Shown here piece by piece: positions 1-8,906 of a DNA stretch of 64,000 nt (position 1 is the first letter of the stretch; the number at the start of each line of letters is the position of its first letter). The notes under the pieces are model-generated. The model did no database searches and was not told the DNA's origin. It saw nothing but the letters and a program-made list of their open reading frames with translations. The stretch covers positions 1-64,000 of the forward strand of contig NZ_JAGIPH010000013.1 in assembly GCF_017877135.1 (NCBI RefSeq), written 5' to 3'. The translations under genes were made by a program, and so were the position numbers. Origin of the DNA: Neorhizobium galegae. GTDB lineage: Bacteria > Pseudomonadota > Alphaproteobacteria > Rhizobiales > Rhizobiaceae.

Positions 1-265
1 GGGCTTATAGATCCACCACCCCCAAAACGTCAACACTCAAAAATCATAAATCTCACAAAATCTCGCAAGACATTGATTTTATAGGGGAAATTTCGACACA
101 ACAGCGACATAACCCTGCGGGAGGCGGAAACAGGCACCGGAGACGCCGGCGCAACAGGCCGGATACGGGTAAGCGAGCGGGGCGTTGGACCTCCAAGGCT
201 GAATATCGGGGCGCCCCCCCTCCCCGTCAACGCCTTCCTAGGGTCTAGCCGCCATCCGGAAACGG
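1..265. other. Left-edge non-coding stretch
   Basis: No convincing gene was found here. A 66-codon minus-strand frame exists (30-230), but it has no family resemblance and no ribosome-binding site. The first 100 bases are AT-rich compared with the rest, so they may hold a promoter for a gene beyond the left edge. No clear -35/-10 pair could be fixed. Confidence 0.4.
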
Positions 266-296
266 AAAAAGGCCACCCGCGAACGAATGGCCTTTT
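266..296 (-). terminator. Rho-independent terminator of the min operon
   Basis: On the minus strand a 9-bp stem (with two G-U pairs) closes a UUCG tetraloop and is followed by five U. It lies about 25 bases after the minE stop. An A-run on the other side may let it work in both directions. Confidence 0.75.
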
Positions 297-321
297 GCAG
301 AATTTTGGTCGGATTGGGCGG

Positions 322-582
322 TCAGGCGGCGATCAGGCCGGCATCCCGCGGGATTTCCACATCGATCTCCAGGATCGACACGTGCTCGTCGCGGTCCACC
401 TTGACGCGCACCTTGTCGCTGTCGACCTGCACATGCTTGGCGATGACGGCCAGAATTTCCTCGCGCAGGATCGCGACAAGATCCGAACCGGCAGAGGCGC
501 GCTCATGCGCGAGCAGCAGCTGCAACCGTTCCCGCGCCATCGGCGCCGAGACCTGCTTGCGGAAAAGCTTGAAAATGCTCAT
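322..582 (-). CDS. minE: Cell division topological specificity factor MinE
   Basis: This 86-residue protein has the usual MinE length. MinE displaces MinD from the membrane and stimulates its ATPase, which keeps the MinCD division inhibitor away from mid-cell. The N-terminal part (about residues 1-30, starting MSIFKLFRKQ) fits the membrane-binding and anti-MinCD helix. The rest fits the topological-specificity domain, with the characteristic ILAVIAKHVQVD stretch. Its ATG overlaps the minD stop by 4 bp (ATGA), so it is probably translationally coupled. It is last in minC-minD-minE. Confidence 0.95.
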   Translation of the reverse strand: MSIFKLFRKQVSAPMARERLQLLLAHERASAGSDLVAILREEILAVIAKHVQVDSDKVRVKVDRDEHVSILEIDVEIPRDAGLIAA

Positions 583-1394
583 GCGGCTCTCCGTGCGAAA
601 ATCTTGCTGAGGATGCCGCGCTTCTCGCCCGGCATGGAAACCGGCAGCGCTTCGCCGGCCAGACGACGGGCCGCTTCGAAATAGGCCATGGCAGGAGCCG
701 AACGGGCGTCGGCCAGCGTCACCGGTGCCCCGATATTGGAAGCGCGCAGCACATCCGAGCTTTCCGGAATGATGCCGAGCAGCGGGATGGACAGGATTTC
801 CAGCACATCCTCGACCTTCAGCATATCGCCGCGTTCGGCGCGGTTGGCATCGTAGCGGGTGAGCAGCAGATGCTTTTCCATCCGCTCGCCACGTTCGGCC
901 TTCAGCGTCTTGGAATCGAGGAGCCCGATGATGCGGTCGCTGTCGCGCACGGACGAGACTTCCGGATTGGTAACGACCACGGCGACATCGGCATGGCGCA
1001 TGGCAAGGGTTGCGCCGCGCTCGATACCGGCCGGGCTGTCGCAGATGACCCAGTCAAAATAACGCTTCAGCTCGCCGATCACCTGCTCGACGCCTTCGGC
1101 CGTCAGGTTGTCCTTGTCACGGGTCTGCGAGGCCGGCAGCAGGAACAGGGTTTCCAGCCGCTTGTCGCGGATCAGCGCCTGCGGCAGCTTGGCGTCGCCC
1201 TGGATGACGTTGACCAGATCGTAGACGACCCGGCGCTCGGCGCCCATGACGAGATCGAGATTGCGAAGCCCGACGTCGAAATCCACGACGACGACCTTTT
1301 CATTGCGCTGCGCAAGCGCGGCTCCAAGGGCTGCTGTCGAAGTGGTCTTGCCTACCCCGCCCTTGCCTGACGTGACGACGATTACCTTGCCCAT
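579..1394 (-). CDS. minD: Septum site-determining ATPase MinD
   Basis: MinD is a membrane-cycling P-loop ATPase of the ParA/MinD group that recruits MinC and is driven off the membrane by MinE. The deviant Walker A motif GKGGVGKTT is at residues 10-18. DFDVGLRNLD and CDSPAGIE follow as the switch regions. The C-terminus (about 255-271, ending LSKIFARRAA) fits the amphipathic membrane-targeting helix. The ATG at 1394 (MGKVIVVTSG) gives 271 residues, the family length. A longer in-frame extension upstream has no family support and reaches into the minC end. Confidence 0.96.
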   Translation of the reverse strand: MGKVIVVTSGKGGVGKTTSTAALGAALAQRNEKVVVVDFDVGLRNLDLVMGAERRVVYDLVNVIQGDAKLPQALIRDKRLETLFLLPASQTRDKDNLTAEGVEQVIGELKRYFDWVICDSPAGIERGATLAMRHADVAVVVTNPEVSSVRDSDRIIGLLDSKTLKAERGERMEKHLLLTRYDANRAERGDMLKVEDVLEILSIPLLGIIPESSDVLRASNIGAPVTLADARSAPAMAYFEAARRLAGEALPVSMPGEKRGILSKIFARRAA

Positions 1395-1423
1395 CTTGCT
1401 CTCCTGTTCTTGCCGCATGCGGC

Positions 1424-2155
1424 TCACATCAGTTTTTCGGCGATGATCGCGTCGCCCTCGAGCCATAGCTGGACCGGTTGTCCATGAAGCTCGGGGGCCA
1501 GATCCTCGGCCATTTTGTAAACACCGTCGATCGCCACCAGCTCGGCTTCGAGCTTGCGGCAGAAGATGCGGGCCGATGCGTTCCCCACCGATCCCGCCAT
1601 GGCCCGCCCGCGCAGCGCGCCGTAGATATGCACCGAGCCGCCGGCGATGATTTCCGCGCCCGAGGCCACCGAGCCGACGACGGTCACGTCTCCCTCGGTA
1701 AAGATGATCGATTGCCCGGACCTGACCGGTTCGCGGATCACCAGCGATTGCAGCGTCTGCCGGGGCTCTGCGATCTCGGGCCGGTTGTCGGCCTTCGCCG
1801 TCTCAACAGGTGCCTCCTGTTCCGGCACCTCGACATCGCCGGCCGGACGCCCGCCCTTCAGTGCCGGCGGCATGCCTGGGCCGATGGCGGAATGACGCGC
1901 CCCTTCGATGCCCATGATGCTGACATTGCGCTCGCCAAGGGCTGCGATCAATTCCTTCATCTGTGCCCGGTCGAGGCCAAGGTCAGTGACATCGAGCACC
2001 ACCGGCCGGCCGAGGAAAAACCCGGCCGAGCGCTTCGCCAGATCGTCAAGGCGCGTCAGCCAGTCGTCGAGCGGCATGTCCGGAGACAGGACCACCGCCA
2101 GGAATGAGCGGCCTTTGATGCGGATGGAGCGGGCGTCTGTTAGCACTTTGGTCAT
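1424..2155 (-). CDS. minC: Septum formation inhibitor MinC
   Basis: MinC inhibits FtsZ polymerisation at the cell poles when bound to MinD. The 243-residue product has an N-terminal FtsZ-inhibiting domain (about 1-105) and a low-complexity linker (about 105-145). The C-terminal beta-helix domain (about 150-240) contains the typical glycine-rich run GDVTVVGSVASGAEIIAGG. It is the first gene of the min operon, with 29 bp separating it from minD. A CtrA-type box lies 40-60 bp upstream of its start. Confidence 0.95.
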   Translation of the reverse strand: MTKVLTDARSIRIKGRSFLAVVLSPDMPLDDWLTRLDDLAKRSAGFFLGRPVVLDVTDLGLDRAQMKELIAALGERNVSIMGIEGARHSAIGPGMPPALKGGRPAGDVEVPEQEAPVETAKADNRPEIAEPRQTLQSLVIREPVRSGQSIIFTEGDVTVVGSVASGAEIIAGGSVHIYGALRGRAMAGSVGNASARIFCRKLEAELVAIDGVYKMAEDLAPELHGQPVQLWLEGDAIIAEKLM

Positions 2156-2196
2156 CTACGTAAACAAATCGTTGATCATGCCTAGCGCCGGCATGG

Positions 2197-2305
2197 TTAA
2201 CAAAGGGTTAACGATGGAGCATGGGCGAAGCTTGCGCAGACCTGCAATCCTTGCGGGCTCCCTTGATTTCATGAGGAAATTTCGCGCAAGCTTCGGGTTA
2301 ACGAT
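2197..2305. promoter_or_regulatory. CtrA-type box and symmetric repeats upstream of minC
   Basis: TTAA-N7-TTAA, the alphaproteobacterial CtrA consensus, occurs at 2197-2211. The 11-mer GGGTTAACGAT is present twice (2205-2215 and 2295-2305). Between the copies is a perfect 12-bp inverted repeat, CGAAGCTTGCGC at 2226-2237 and its complement at 2284-2295. CtrA control of min genes has been reported in rhizobia, so regulation of minCDE is plausible. The rest of the 2156-2623 gap shows no gene. Confidence 0.6.
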
Positions 2306-2623
2306 CGAGTGAACCCTGCCGGCTCGGGACGAAAGCCTTGTATGGCAGGGGGTTGGAGCTGCCTGTGTCATCGTAACAACAGACGGGACGCAATCACGTC
2401 CGCAAGCGCCTCTGCCACCGCATCGTGCCTTCTGTCTGATGCACGATGGTCAAACGAATCGCGGGGCGACCTTGTGGCGCGCTCAGCAGGCCGAGATCCT
2501 CTGCCTGCCACGGCCGTCCGTCGTGTTGCGTTTTTCCGAACGATACGGGCGAGAATTGGTGCTTGTCAGGGGTGTTCTTCTCGCGCAGGTTTCCCCCGAA
2601 ACAATGGAGGCGGGAGCGACGGC

Positions 2624-3112
2624 ATGGCGCAAGACACACCAGCTGGCTGGGATCACGACGGCTTCCTACGCCAGGCATTTGCCGTGGCGATGCGGGCAAG
2701 AGAAGCTGGCAATCATCCGTTTGGTGCCATCCTCGTCGGTCCGGATGGGGTCGTCCTGATGGAACAGCAAAATGCCTATCACCCGAACCATGACATGACG
2801 GGCCATGCCGAGCGGGTGCTGATGACGCGCGCCTCGCAAGCCTATCGGCCGGATTTTCTGGCGCACTGCACGATGTACACGTCCGCCGAGCCCTGCGCGA
2901 TGTGTGCTGGTGCCGCCTACTGGGCGGGCATCGGCACCGTCGTCTTCGGCCTTGCCGAAAGCGACCTCAAAGGCATAACCGGCGATCATCCGGAAAATCC
3001 GACACTCGACCTGCCCTGCCGCATGGTGTTCGACGCCGGTCAGCGGCGGGTCAACGTCATCGGCCCGCTCCTTGCCGAAGAGGCGGCCAGACTGCACGAG
3101 GGCGTCTGGTAA
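2624..3112 (+). CDS. Nucleoside deaminase (CMP/dCMP/TadA-type zinc fold)
   Basis: This 162-residue protein belongs to the zinc-dependent cytidine/guanine/adenosine deaminase superfamily. The catalytic HAE motif (TGHAERVL, around residues 54-61) and the zinc-binding PCAMC motif (SAEPCAMCAG, around 86-95) are both intact. The fold removes an amino group from a free base or nucleoside; the exact substrate cannot be read. ATG 2624 was chosen because the family fold starts about 15 residues later (FLRQAFAVAM). The in-frame extension back to 2309 looks non-coding. It stands alone between minC and the polyol operon. Confidence 0.85.
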   Translation: MAQDTPAGWDHDGFLRQAFAVAMRAREAGNHPFGAILVGPDGVVLMEQQNAYHPNHDMTGHAERVLMTRASQAYRPDFLAHCTMYTSAEPCAMCAGAAYWAGIGTVVFGLAESDLKGITGDHPENPTLDLPCRMVFDAGQRRVNVIGPLLAEEAARLHEGVW

Positions 3113-3211
3113 AAGCCTTAGCCAAGGGCTATATCGCCCCGCTCCTTCAGATACGCAGCTGATTTTTTTGACGCGCCGGGCGCAGTGTCGCGGCAAGGTG
3201 CAGATGTCCAT

Positions 3212-3261
3212 CACGAACGCCAAACGGAACCGGGAAACGGTCAGCCAGCCTGGCGTTCGTG
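3212..3261. repeat. 11-bp inverted repeat between convergent genes
   Basis: CACGAACGCCA at 3212-3222 is perfectly complementary to 3251-3261, with a 28-base loop. It lies in the 185-bp gap where the deaminase and kinase genes converge. It could slow transcription from both sides. It has no U-run, so it is not a canonical terminator. Confidence 0.5.
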
Positions 3262-3297
3262 CGTGTCATCGCCTTTGCTTACCTGGGGGAAGCGACG

Positions 3298-4908
3298 TCA
3301 AAAGTCCCGCATTTTCCGCAGTTCGAGTTGCAGAGTGCAGAAGGCGGAATAGCGGTTCTTGTGGGTTGTCCGTATCTGTCCGACAGCGGGCTGGTAGACG
3401 CGGCCCGGCCGGCTCAAGGCTTGCATCGCCTGCTTCAGATCAGCAAAGCTTTTCGCCGCCGTAGCACCCAGCAAGGCTGCGCCCATGAGAACAGGCTCAA
3501 GGGTCTGGGGCGCGATCACCGGCTTGCCGCTGGCATCGGCAAGAAGCTGCCGGGTGAAATCATGCTGACCAGCACCGCCGCTGATGATGATCTGCTGCAC
3601 GTCTGCGCCTGCCTGCGCCTGCGCCTCGATGATCTGGCGCAGGCCATAGCCGATGCCGCAGACGCCGGCGACGTAAAGCGCGATCAGGCTGTCGAGATCC
3701 CGTTCCATGCCGAGGCCTGCAATCGCGGCACGTGCGGCGGGATCTGCAAATGGCGCGCGATTACCGAGAAACTCCGGCACGACATGAAGCCCCCTGGCAA
3801 GGGACACTGCCTCAGAGGCGTCGGCCTGCTTTGCAACCGCCAGATCCGCCAGCATCACCGGAAGCGGCACGCCCAGCGCGCGCGCCCGTTCGCTAGCCTC
3901 TGGGAAAGCCGGATGAAAACTCACCAGTTGATCGATCGCCGCACCGGCGGCGCTCTGTCCGCCTTCGTTCAACCAGAGGCCAGGAACCATGGCCGAGAAA
4001 TAGGGTCCCCAGACACCGGGCACGAATTTCGGATCGGTGGTCGAGGTCAGCGTGCAGGAGGACGTGCCGAAGACGTAACCCATGTTGAGCTCAGGCGTCC
4101 CGCCAATGCCGACCGTGCCGATACCGCCCGCATGGGCGTCGATCATCCCGGCGGAAACCGCCGTTCCGACAGGCAGGCCAAGATCGTGCGCTGCAGCTTC
4201 CGTGAGGCCCTGCCCGACCGGCGTACCAGGCTCGACGATCTCCTGTCCGATCCGGGAAAACGCCTCGTCGGCCAGTTCGCTGAGGCCGATCTGGCGGAAA
4301 TAATCCGGGTCCCAGCGACGTTCATGGGCAAGGTAGGTCCATTTGCAGGCAAGCGTACAGGTGGAGCGCGCAAGGCTTCCCGTCGAACGCCAGGTCAGGA
4401 AATCCGCCAGATCGAAGAATTGCCAGGCGCCGGCAAACGTGTCCGGCCGATGTTCCTTCAGCCACAGCAGCTTGGGCGTCTGCATCTCGGGAGAAATACG
4501 ACCTCCGACATAACGCAGGACGTCATGACCCTGCGCATTGATCCGCTCCGCCTGCCCGATGGCTCTGTGGTCCATCCAGACGATGATATCGCGTTCCGGC
4601 CGCTCCGAGGGGCCAACCGCCAGGGATTTGCCCCCCTCACCCAGCACGACAAGCGAGCAGGTGGCATCAAAGCCGATGCCCACGACGCTCTGCGAGGAAA
4701 TCCCGGCCGCCTCCACGGCAGCCCGCACCGAATGGCACACGGACTGCCAGATATTGGCGCTCGACTGCTCAACCATATGCGCGTGATCGCGATAGATCTC
4801 GATGTCGCGCTTGCCGGTTCCAAGGCATTGGCCTTCTTCATCGAAGACACCGGCGCGTGCACTGCCCGTGCCGACATCAACCCCGATAAAATACCTGGAA
4901 CCACTCAT
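3298..4908 (-). CDS. FGGY-family pentulose kinase, D-ribulokinase-like
   Basis: This 536-residue FGGY carbohydrate kinase transfers phosphate from ATP to a ketose. The N-terminal phosphate-binding motif GVDVGTGSARAG lies at about residues 9-20. GFDATCSLVV and the C-terminal ISGGAGQHDF are also present. The order and spacing resemble the D-ribulokinase/ribitol kinase branch (yeast YDR109C type) more than xylulokinase or glycerol kinase. ATG 4908 has GAAGGAG at good spacing. It is the last gene of the minus-strand polyol operon and probably phosphorylates the ketose made by the two dehydrogenases just upstream. Confidence 0.85.
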   Translation of the reverse strand: MSGSRYFIGVDVGTGSARAGVFDEEGQCLGTGKRDIEIYRDHAHMVEQSSANIWQSVCHSVRAAVEAAGISSQSVVGIGFDATCSLVVLGEGGKSLAVGPSERPERDIIVWMDHRAIGQAERINAQGHDVLRYVGGRISPEMQTPKLLWLKEHRPDTFAGAWQFFDLADFLTWRSTGSLARSTCTLACKWTYLAHERRWDPDYFRQIGLSELADEAFSRIGQEIVEPGTPVGQGLTEAAAHDLGLPVGTAVSAGMIDAHAGGIGTVGIGGTPELNMGYVFGTSSCTLTSTTDPKFVPGVWGPYFSAMVPGLWLNEGGQSAAGAAIDQLVSFHPAFPEASERARALGVPLPVMLADLAVAKQADASEAVSLARGLHVVPEFLGNRAPFADPAARAAIAGLGMERDLDSLIALYVAGVCGIGYGLRQIIEAQAQAGADVQQIIISGGAGQHDFTRQLLADASGKPVIAPQTLEPVLMGAALLGATAAKSFADLKQAMQALSRPGRVYQPAVGQIRTTHKNRYSAFCTLQLELRKMRDF

Positions 4909-4941
4909 GCCCTACTCCTTCGGCGACTCACTGCAGTTCCG

Positions 4942-5670
4942 CTATAGATCGACGCTATTGGGCAAGATCACAAGATCCCGAATGACCACATTGCGTGGAC
5001 GAGACACCATGAAATGAACCGCCTCGGCCACCTCCTGCGGCTGCATGAGGCTGCCATTGGCGAGAGCCTCCTCCATTTTCTCCTTCGGCCAGTCATCGAG
5101 AAGCGCGGTCACCACAGGCCCTGGAAGAACGGCACCGACGCGCACGCCATGCGGTGACACCTGGCGGCGGGTGGTGTGCACGAAGGCCTGCACGGCAAAC
5201 TTGGACGCCGTATAGATCGGCTCCCAGACCACCGGCACGACACCTGCCACCGAACTGGTAAACAGGATATCGCCGCTTTTCCTGGCGATCATATGCGGCA
5301 GGACCGCGTGCACGCTGCGGAAGGCGGCGTTGATGTTGAGGTTCAGCATGCGGTCCCAGACGTCGGGATCACCCTCTGCCACCGCGCCGCCCACATAGGC
5401 ACCGGCATTGGCGTGAAAAATGTCGAGGTCTCCGGCGACATCCAGAATCCGCGGCAAAAGGCCGGAAACCTGCGGACCATCGAGGAGATCGACAACCAGC
5501 ATGCGGCTGCGCTCGCCAAGCTCGGCACACAGCGAGCGCAGCTTGTCTTCTGCCCTGTCGATGAGCACGACCGTCGCGCCCTCGTCTATCAGCTTGCGGG
5601 CACAGGCAAGTCCGATCCCCGACGCTGCCCCTGTGATCGCCGCGACCTTGCCGTTCAAACTACTCGTCAT
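4942..5670 (-). CDS. SDR-family polyol dehydrogenase
   Basis: This classical short-chain dehydrogenase has 242 residues. The NAD(P)-binding TGAASGIG motif is at 13-20, NAG at 88-90, and the catalytic Ser140, Tyr153 and Lys157 (YTASK) are in place. The N-terminus resembles ribitol or sorbitol dehydrogenases of sugar-alcohol operons. An NAD-dependent oxidation of a pentitol or hexitol to a ketose is likely from the operon context, but the substrate is inferred. GGGAG precedes the ATG. The gene is 33 bp from the kinase and 28 bp from the zinc dehydrogenase. Confidence 0.85.
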   Translation of the reverse strand: MTSSLNGKVAAITGAASGIGLACARKLIDEGATVVLIDRAEDKLRSLCAELGERSRMLVVDLLDGPQVSGLLPRILDVAGDLDIFHANAGAYVGGAVAEGDPDVWDRMLNLNINAAFRSVHAVLPHMIARKSGDILFTSSVAGVVPVVWEPIYTASKFAVQAFVHTTRRQVSPHGVRVGAVLPGPVVTALLDDWPKEKMEEALANGSLMQPQEVAEAVHFMVSRPRNVVIRDLVILPNSVDL

Positions 5671-5698
5671 GATGACACTCCCGTCGAGTTCGCCGCCT

Positions 5699-6736
5699 TC
5701 AATCGATAAGCCGAATTTGCAGCTTCACATCGTCCGCCAGGCCCTTCGCCGCCCGCTCGAAGGCCACGATGCTCTCGGAAAATGCATAGGTGTCGGTGAT
5801 CAGCGGCTTCAGATCGACCTTGCCGGAGGCGATGAGGTTGACCGCGCGGTCAAAATTGTTGGCATAGCGGAAGACGGTTTCGATGCGTGCTTCCTTGAAG
5901 ATCGCGGCGGGAATATCAAAGGCCACCGGCTCGACCGGCAGGCCCACCAGCACCAGCGTTCCGCCCGGACGCAGGAGATCGAAAATTCCCGCATAGGCCT
6001 TCGGGCTGCCGCTTGCCTCAAACACGATATCGGCACCCCAGCCATCCGTGGCGTCGGCAACGGTTTGCGGGAGCGACGTCTGCGTGATGTCGACGGGCGT
6101 AATGCCGGCATATTGCCCTGCGATGGCAAGCTTGGGAGCACTGAGATCCGATATGATCACCCGTGAACAACCGCCGGCCAGGGCGGCAATGGCCGTCATG
6201 ATGCCGATCGGACCGCATCCGATCACCACGGCCACGTCTCCAGGCGTGATGCGGGCGCGGGTTGCCGCCTGCATGCCGACGGCAAAGGGCTCGATCATCG
6301 CGCCTTCGGCAAAGGAAACGTTATCGGGAAGCTTGTAGGTAAAGGCTGCCGGATGCACCACTTCCGGCGTCAGCACGCCGTGGATGGGGGGCGTTGCCCA
6401 GAAGCGTACATCCGGGTCGACATTGTAGAGGCCGAGCTTGGAGGCGCGCGAGGCCATGTTGGGGACACCCGGCTCCATGCAGACCCGGTCGCCCACCTTC
6501 AGCGTCTTTACCGCGGAACCGACTTCGATGACCGTACCGGCTGCTTCGTGGCCGAGAACCATCGGCTCTTTCACCACGAAAGACCCGATGGCCCCGTGGG
6601 TATAGTAGTGCACGTCACTACCGCAGACGCCGACCGTGTGGATGGCAATCTTCACATCCTCGGGACCAACCGCGCGGGGCAGATCGATATCGCGAATGGC
6701 CAGTTCACCTTTGCGTTCCAGAACTAGAGCTTTCAT
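5699..6736 (-). CDS. Zinc-dependent polyol dehydrogenase (xylitol/sorbitol dehydrogenase family)
   Basis: This 345-residue medium-chain dehydrogenase has catalytic zinc ligands Cys38 (GVCGSDVHYY) and His63-Glu64 (GHEAAGTVIEVG). A Rossmann motif VIGCGPIGIM lies near 170-180. The stretch VCMEPGVPN...LYNVDPDVRFWATPP matches xylitol and sorbitol dehydrogenases. The cysteines that hold a second, structural zinc in many family members are absent, as in animal sorbitol dehydrogenase. It probably oxidises the imported polyol to a ketose with NAD. It sits between the SDR and ABC ATPase genes. Confidence 0.87.
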   Translation of the reverse strand: MKALVLERKGELAIRDIDLPRAVGPEDVKIAIHTVGVCGSDVHYYTHGAIGSFVVKEPMVLGHEAAGTVIEVGSAVKTLKVGDRVCMEPGVPNMASRASKLGLYNVDPDVRFWATPPIHGVLTPEVVHPAAFTYKLPDNVSFAEGAMIEPFAVGMQAATRARITPGDVAVVIGCGPIGIMTAIAALAGGCSRVIISDLSAPKLAIAGQYAGITPVDITQTSLPQTVADATDGWGADIVFEASGSPKAYAGIFDLLRPGGTLVLVGLPVEPVAFDIPAAIFKEARIETVFRYANNFDRAVNLIASGKVDLKPLITDTYAFSESIVAFERAAKGLADDVKLQIRLID

Positions 6737-6753
6737 GTTTTTCGTTCCTGAGG

Positions 6754-7836
6754 TCAGAGTGCCAGCCCATCCAGCGTAAAGAGATAGATGTGGCGGGGGT
6801 CTATTCCAGCCGTGATCGGGCCGCCGGAGTGAAGCTCCGGCCTGCCGTTGGCGAGGATGATCACCGTCTCATCGCCTGTGCGGGCATAAATCTGCGTCGA
6901 GCCGCCCAGGTTTTCCGCAAAATCCGCCGTCAACCGCAACAGCGGCGTTGCGGAAGCCACATCGAGATGTTCGGGGCGAAGGCCGACGGTCAACGTATCG
7001 CCGGGACGAACCTTGGAGGCCGAGCCCTGAGCCAGAGAAAGCGTGCCGCCTTCGAAAGCGGGATGTTCAAGCTGAAGGCTCGATGCATCGGCACCCGAAA
7101 CCTTCGCCGTCAGGAAGTTCATTTTCGGCGAACCGATGAAGCCGGCAACGAAGGTATTGGCAGGGCGATCGTAGAGGTCCGTCGGTGACCCGATCTGCTC
7201 CACAAGACCGGCCCGCAGGACGACGATGCGATCCGCCAGCGTCATGGCCTCGACCTGGTCATGCGTCACATACACCATGGTCGCGCCCAGCTTGCGGTGA
7301 AGCTTGGCAATTTCGACGCGCATCTGGCTGCGCAGTTCCGCGTCGAGATTCGAGAGCGGCTCGTCGAACAGAAAGATCTTCGGATTGCGAACGATGGAAC
7401 GGCCGATCGCCACGCGCTGGCGCTGGCCACCGGACAGTGCACGCGGCTTGCGCTCCAGAAGCGCCTCGATCTGCAGAATGCGGGCGGCCTCGCTCACCCG
7501 ACGCTTGATCTCGTCCTCCGGCAGCTTTGCCATCCGCAGGCCGAAGGCCATGTTCTCGAACACGCTCATGTGCGGATAGAGCGCATAGGACTGGAAGACC
7601 ATCGACACTTCGCGCTTTGCCGGCTCCTCGTAGGTCACCACCTTGCCATCGATGGAAAGCGTGCCGGAGGAGACGTCTTCAAGGCCTGCGATCATGCGCA
7701 GCAAGGTCGACTTGCCGCAGCCGGAAGGCCCCACGAACACGACGAATTCCCCCTTGGAGGCGGATATGTTCACACCCTTGATGACGCTCAGCTCTCCAAA
7801 CGTCTTCTTGATGTTGTCCAACTGCAGGAACGTCAT
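6754..7836 (-). CDS. Sugar ABC transporter ATP-binding protein, UgpC/MalK type
   Basis: This 360-residue ATPase energises the MalFG-type permeases further upstream in the same operon. Walker A GPSGCGKST is at about 36-44, the signature LSGGQRQRVAIGR near 134, and Walker B FLFDEPLSNLD follows. MVYVTHDQVEAMTLADRI is the H-loop. The roughly 120-residue C-terminal TOBE/MOP domain typical of MalK/UgpC/SmoK is present (for example TVGLRPEHLDV). The nearby operon members identify it as the ATPase of a polyol importer. Confidence 0.92.
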   Translation of the reverse strand: MTFLQLDNIKKTFGELSVIKGVNISASKGEFVVFVGPSGCGKSTLLRMIAGLEDVSSGTLSIDGKVVTYEEPAKREVSMVFQSYALYPHMSVFENMAFGLRMAKLPEDEIKRRVSEAARILQIEALLERKPRALSGGQRQRVAIGRSIVRNPKIFLFDEPLSNLDAELRSQMRVEIAKLHRKLGATMVYVTHDQVEAMTLADRIVVLRAGLVEQIGSPTDLYDRPANTFVAGFIGSPKMNFLTAKVSGADASSLQLEHPAFEGGTLSLAQGSASKVRPGDTLTVGLRPEHLDVASATPLLRLTADFAENLGGSTQIYARTGDETVIILANGRPELHSGGPITAGIDPRHIYLFTLDGLAL

Positions 7837-7889
7837 GCTCTTTCACTCCCAATCACGTCGTATCCCGGCAGGGCGCGGGACAAGTTCTT

Positions 7890-8894
7890 CTATTGGCTAT
7901 CGTTTCGAGGGGGATGCGCCGCATCCAGAAGGGCACTGGCGCATTTTTCGTCCGTCACCAGACGCTTGATGTAACCGCCGCGCAGGATGGCGCGGATGAT
8001 ATTGACCTTGTACCAGCCGCCGGAGGCGAGAATGGAATGGCGCACCGATTTCAGCTGCTCCGGCGAGACGGACAGCACGCGCTCGTTGAGGGGATGGTCC
8101 ACCGGCTTTCCCTCGCCATCGAGGAAAACGCCCAGCAGATCTCCCACGGCACCGGCCGCCAGGATCCCCTCGAGGTTCTCGGAAACCGTCGGTGTCTGCA
8201 CCAGAAGCGAACGGGCGGTCATATCGCCGCAGGAGACCAGGGCGACATCCACCGAGCGGGCCCGGCGCATGGTCTCGCGAATGCCGTGATGGGAGAGCAG
8301 TGCCTCCCGGCTCTCGGCGGACGGGAAATAAAGCGGCGCTGTGAGATAATAGCATTCCGCCGAAATCGCCCGCGCATAGCCTGTCGCGACCTCGAACGTG
8401 CTGGAGCCCGACCCGCGCGTCAGCCCGCCCATGATGGAGGTGACCCAGCTGTTGGGAAGCGGGCGGGGCGTCAGACGTTTCAGCCCGGCCGTCAGAGTCT
8501 TGCCCCACCCGACCCCAAGACCCATGCCGTCTTCCAGAAGCCTGTCGAGCATGCCGCCGGCTGCATCACCGACAGCACGCTGGTTTTCCAGATCGTCGGC
8601 GAGCGTGGGAACGACGCAGACGTCCTCCAGATGAAACCGTTCGCGGAGCCTCTGCTCAAGCTCAATGCACTTGGCCATGGGCAGGCGGATATCGACGACC
8701 ACCGAGCCGTCGTTTCGCAGCTGGCCAAGCGTCTTGTTGACACGCAGCCGCGTCAGACCGAGCTGGTCGGCGATCTCCTGCTGGGTCAGACCGCCGATGA
8801 AATACAGCCAGGCGACGCGGGCGCGGATCTGCTGCGCGTCCATGTCCTCAAGGATTGCATTGCTGTTGTCTGATCCCTTGGCTGCCATCGTCAT
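7890..8894 (-). CDS. SorC/DeoR-family sugar-binding transcriptional regulator
   Basis: The protein has 334 residues. A helix-turn-helix lies at about 36-60 (LTQQEIADQLGLTRLRVNK). A long C-terminal sugar-phosphate-binding domain of the SorC type follows (VGWGKTLTAGLKRL, and SCGDMTARSLL around the ligand pocket). Such proteins usually sense a phosphorylated pathway intermediate and control their own operon. It lies inside the operon it presumably regulates. Two in-frame ATGs exist (8894 and 8888); the upstream one is given here. Confidence 0.88.
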   Translation of the reverse strand: MTMAAKGSDNSNAILEDMDAQQIRARVAWLYFIGGLTQQEIADQLGLTRLRVNKTLGQLRNDGSVVVDIRLPMAKCIELEQRLRERFHLEDVCVVPTLADDLENQRAVGDAAGGMLDRLLEDGMGLGVGWGKTLTAGLKRLTPRPLPNSWVTSIMGGLTRGSGSSTFEVATGYARAISAECYYLTAPLYFPSAESREALLSHHGIRETMRRARSVDVALVSCGDMTARSLLVQTPTVSENLEGILAAGAVGDLLGVFLDGEGKPVDHPLNERVLSVSPEQLKSVRHSILASGGWYKVNIIRAILRGGYIKRLVTDEKCASALLDAAHPPRNDSQ

Positions 8895-8906
8895 TCGTCT
8901 CCTTGA

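Noticed and set aside
2309..2623. N-terminal extension of the nucleoside deaminase
   Set aside because: The added 105 residues have no fold-like pattern. They overlap the CtrA-type control region and the family starts after 2624.
3259..4947. 562-codon plus-strand open frame
   Set aside because: It is antisense to the FGGY kinase, which has clear kinase motifs; the frame has an arginine/glycine-heavy composition with no family match.
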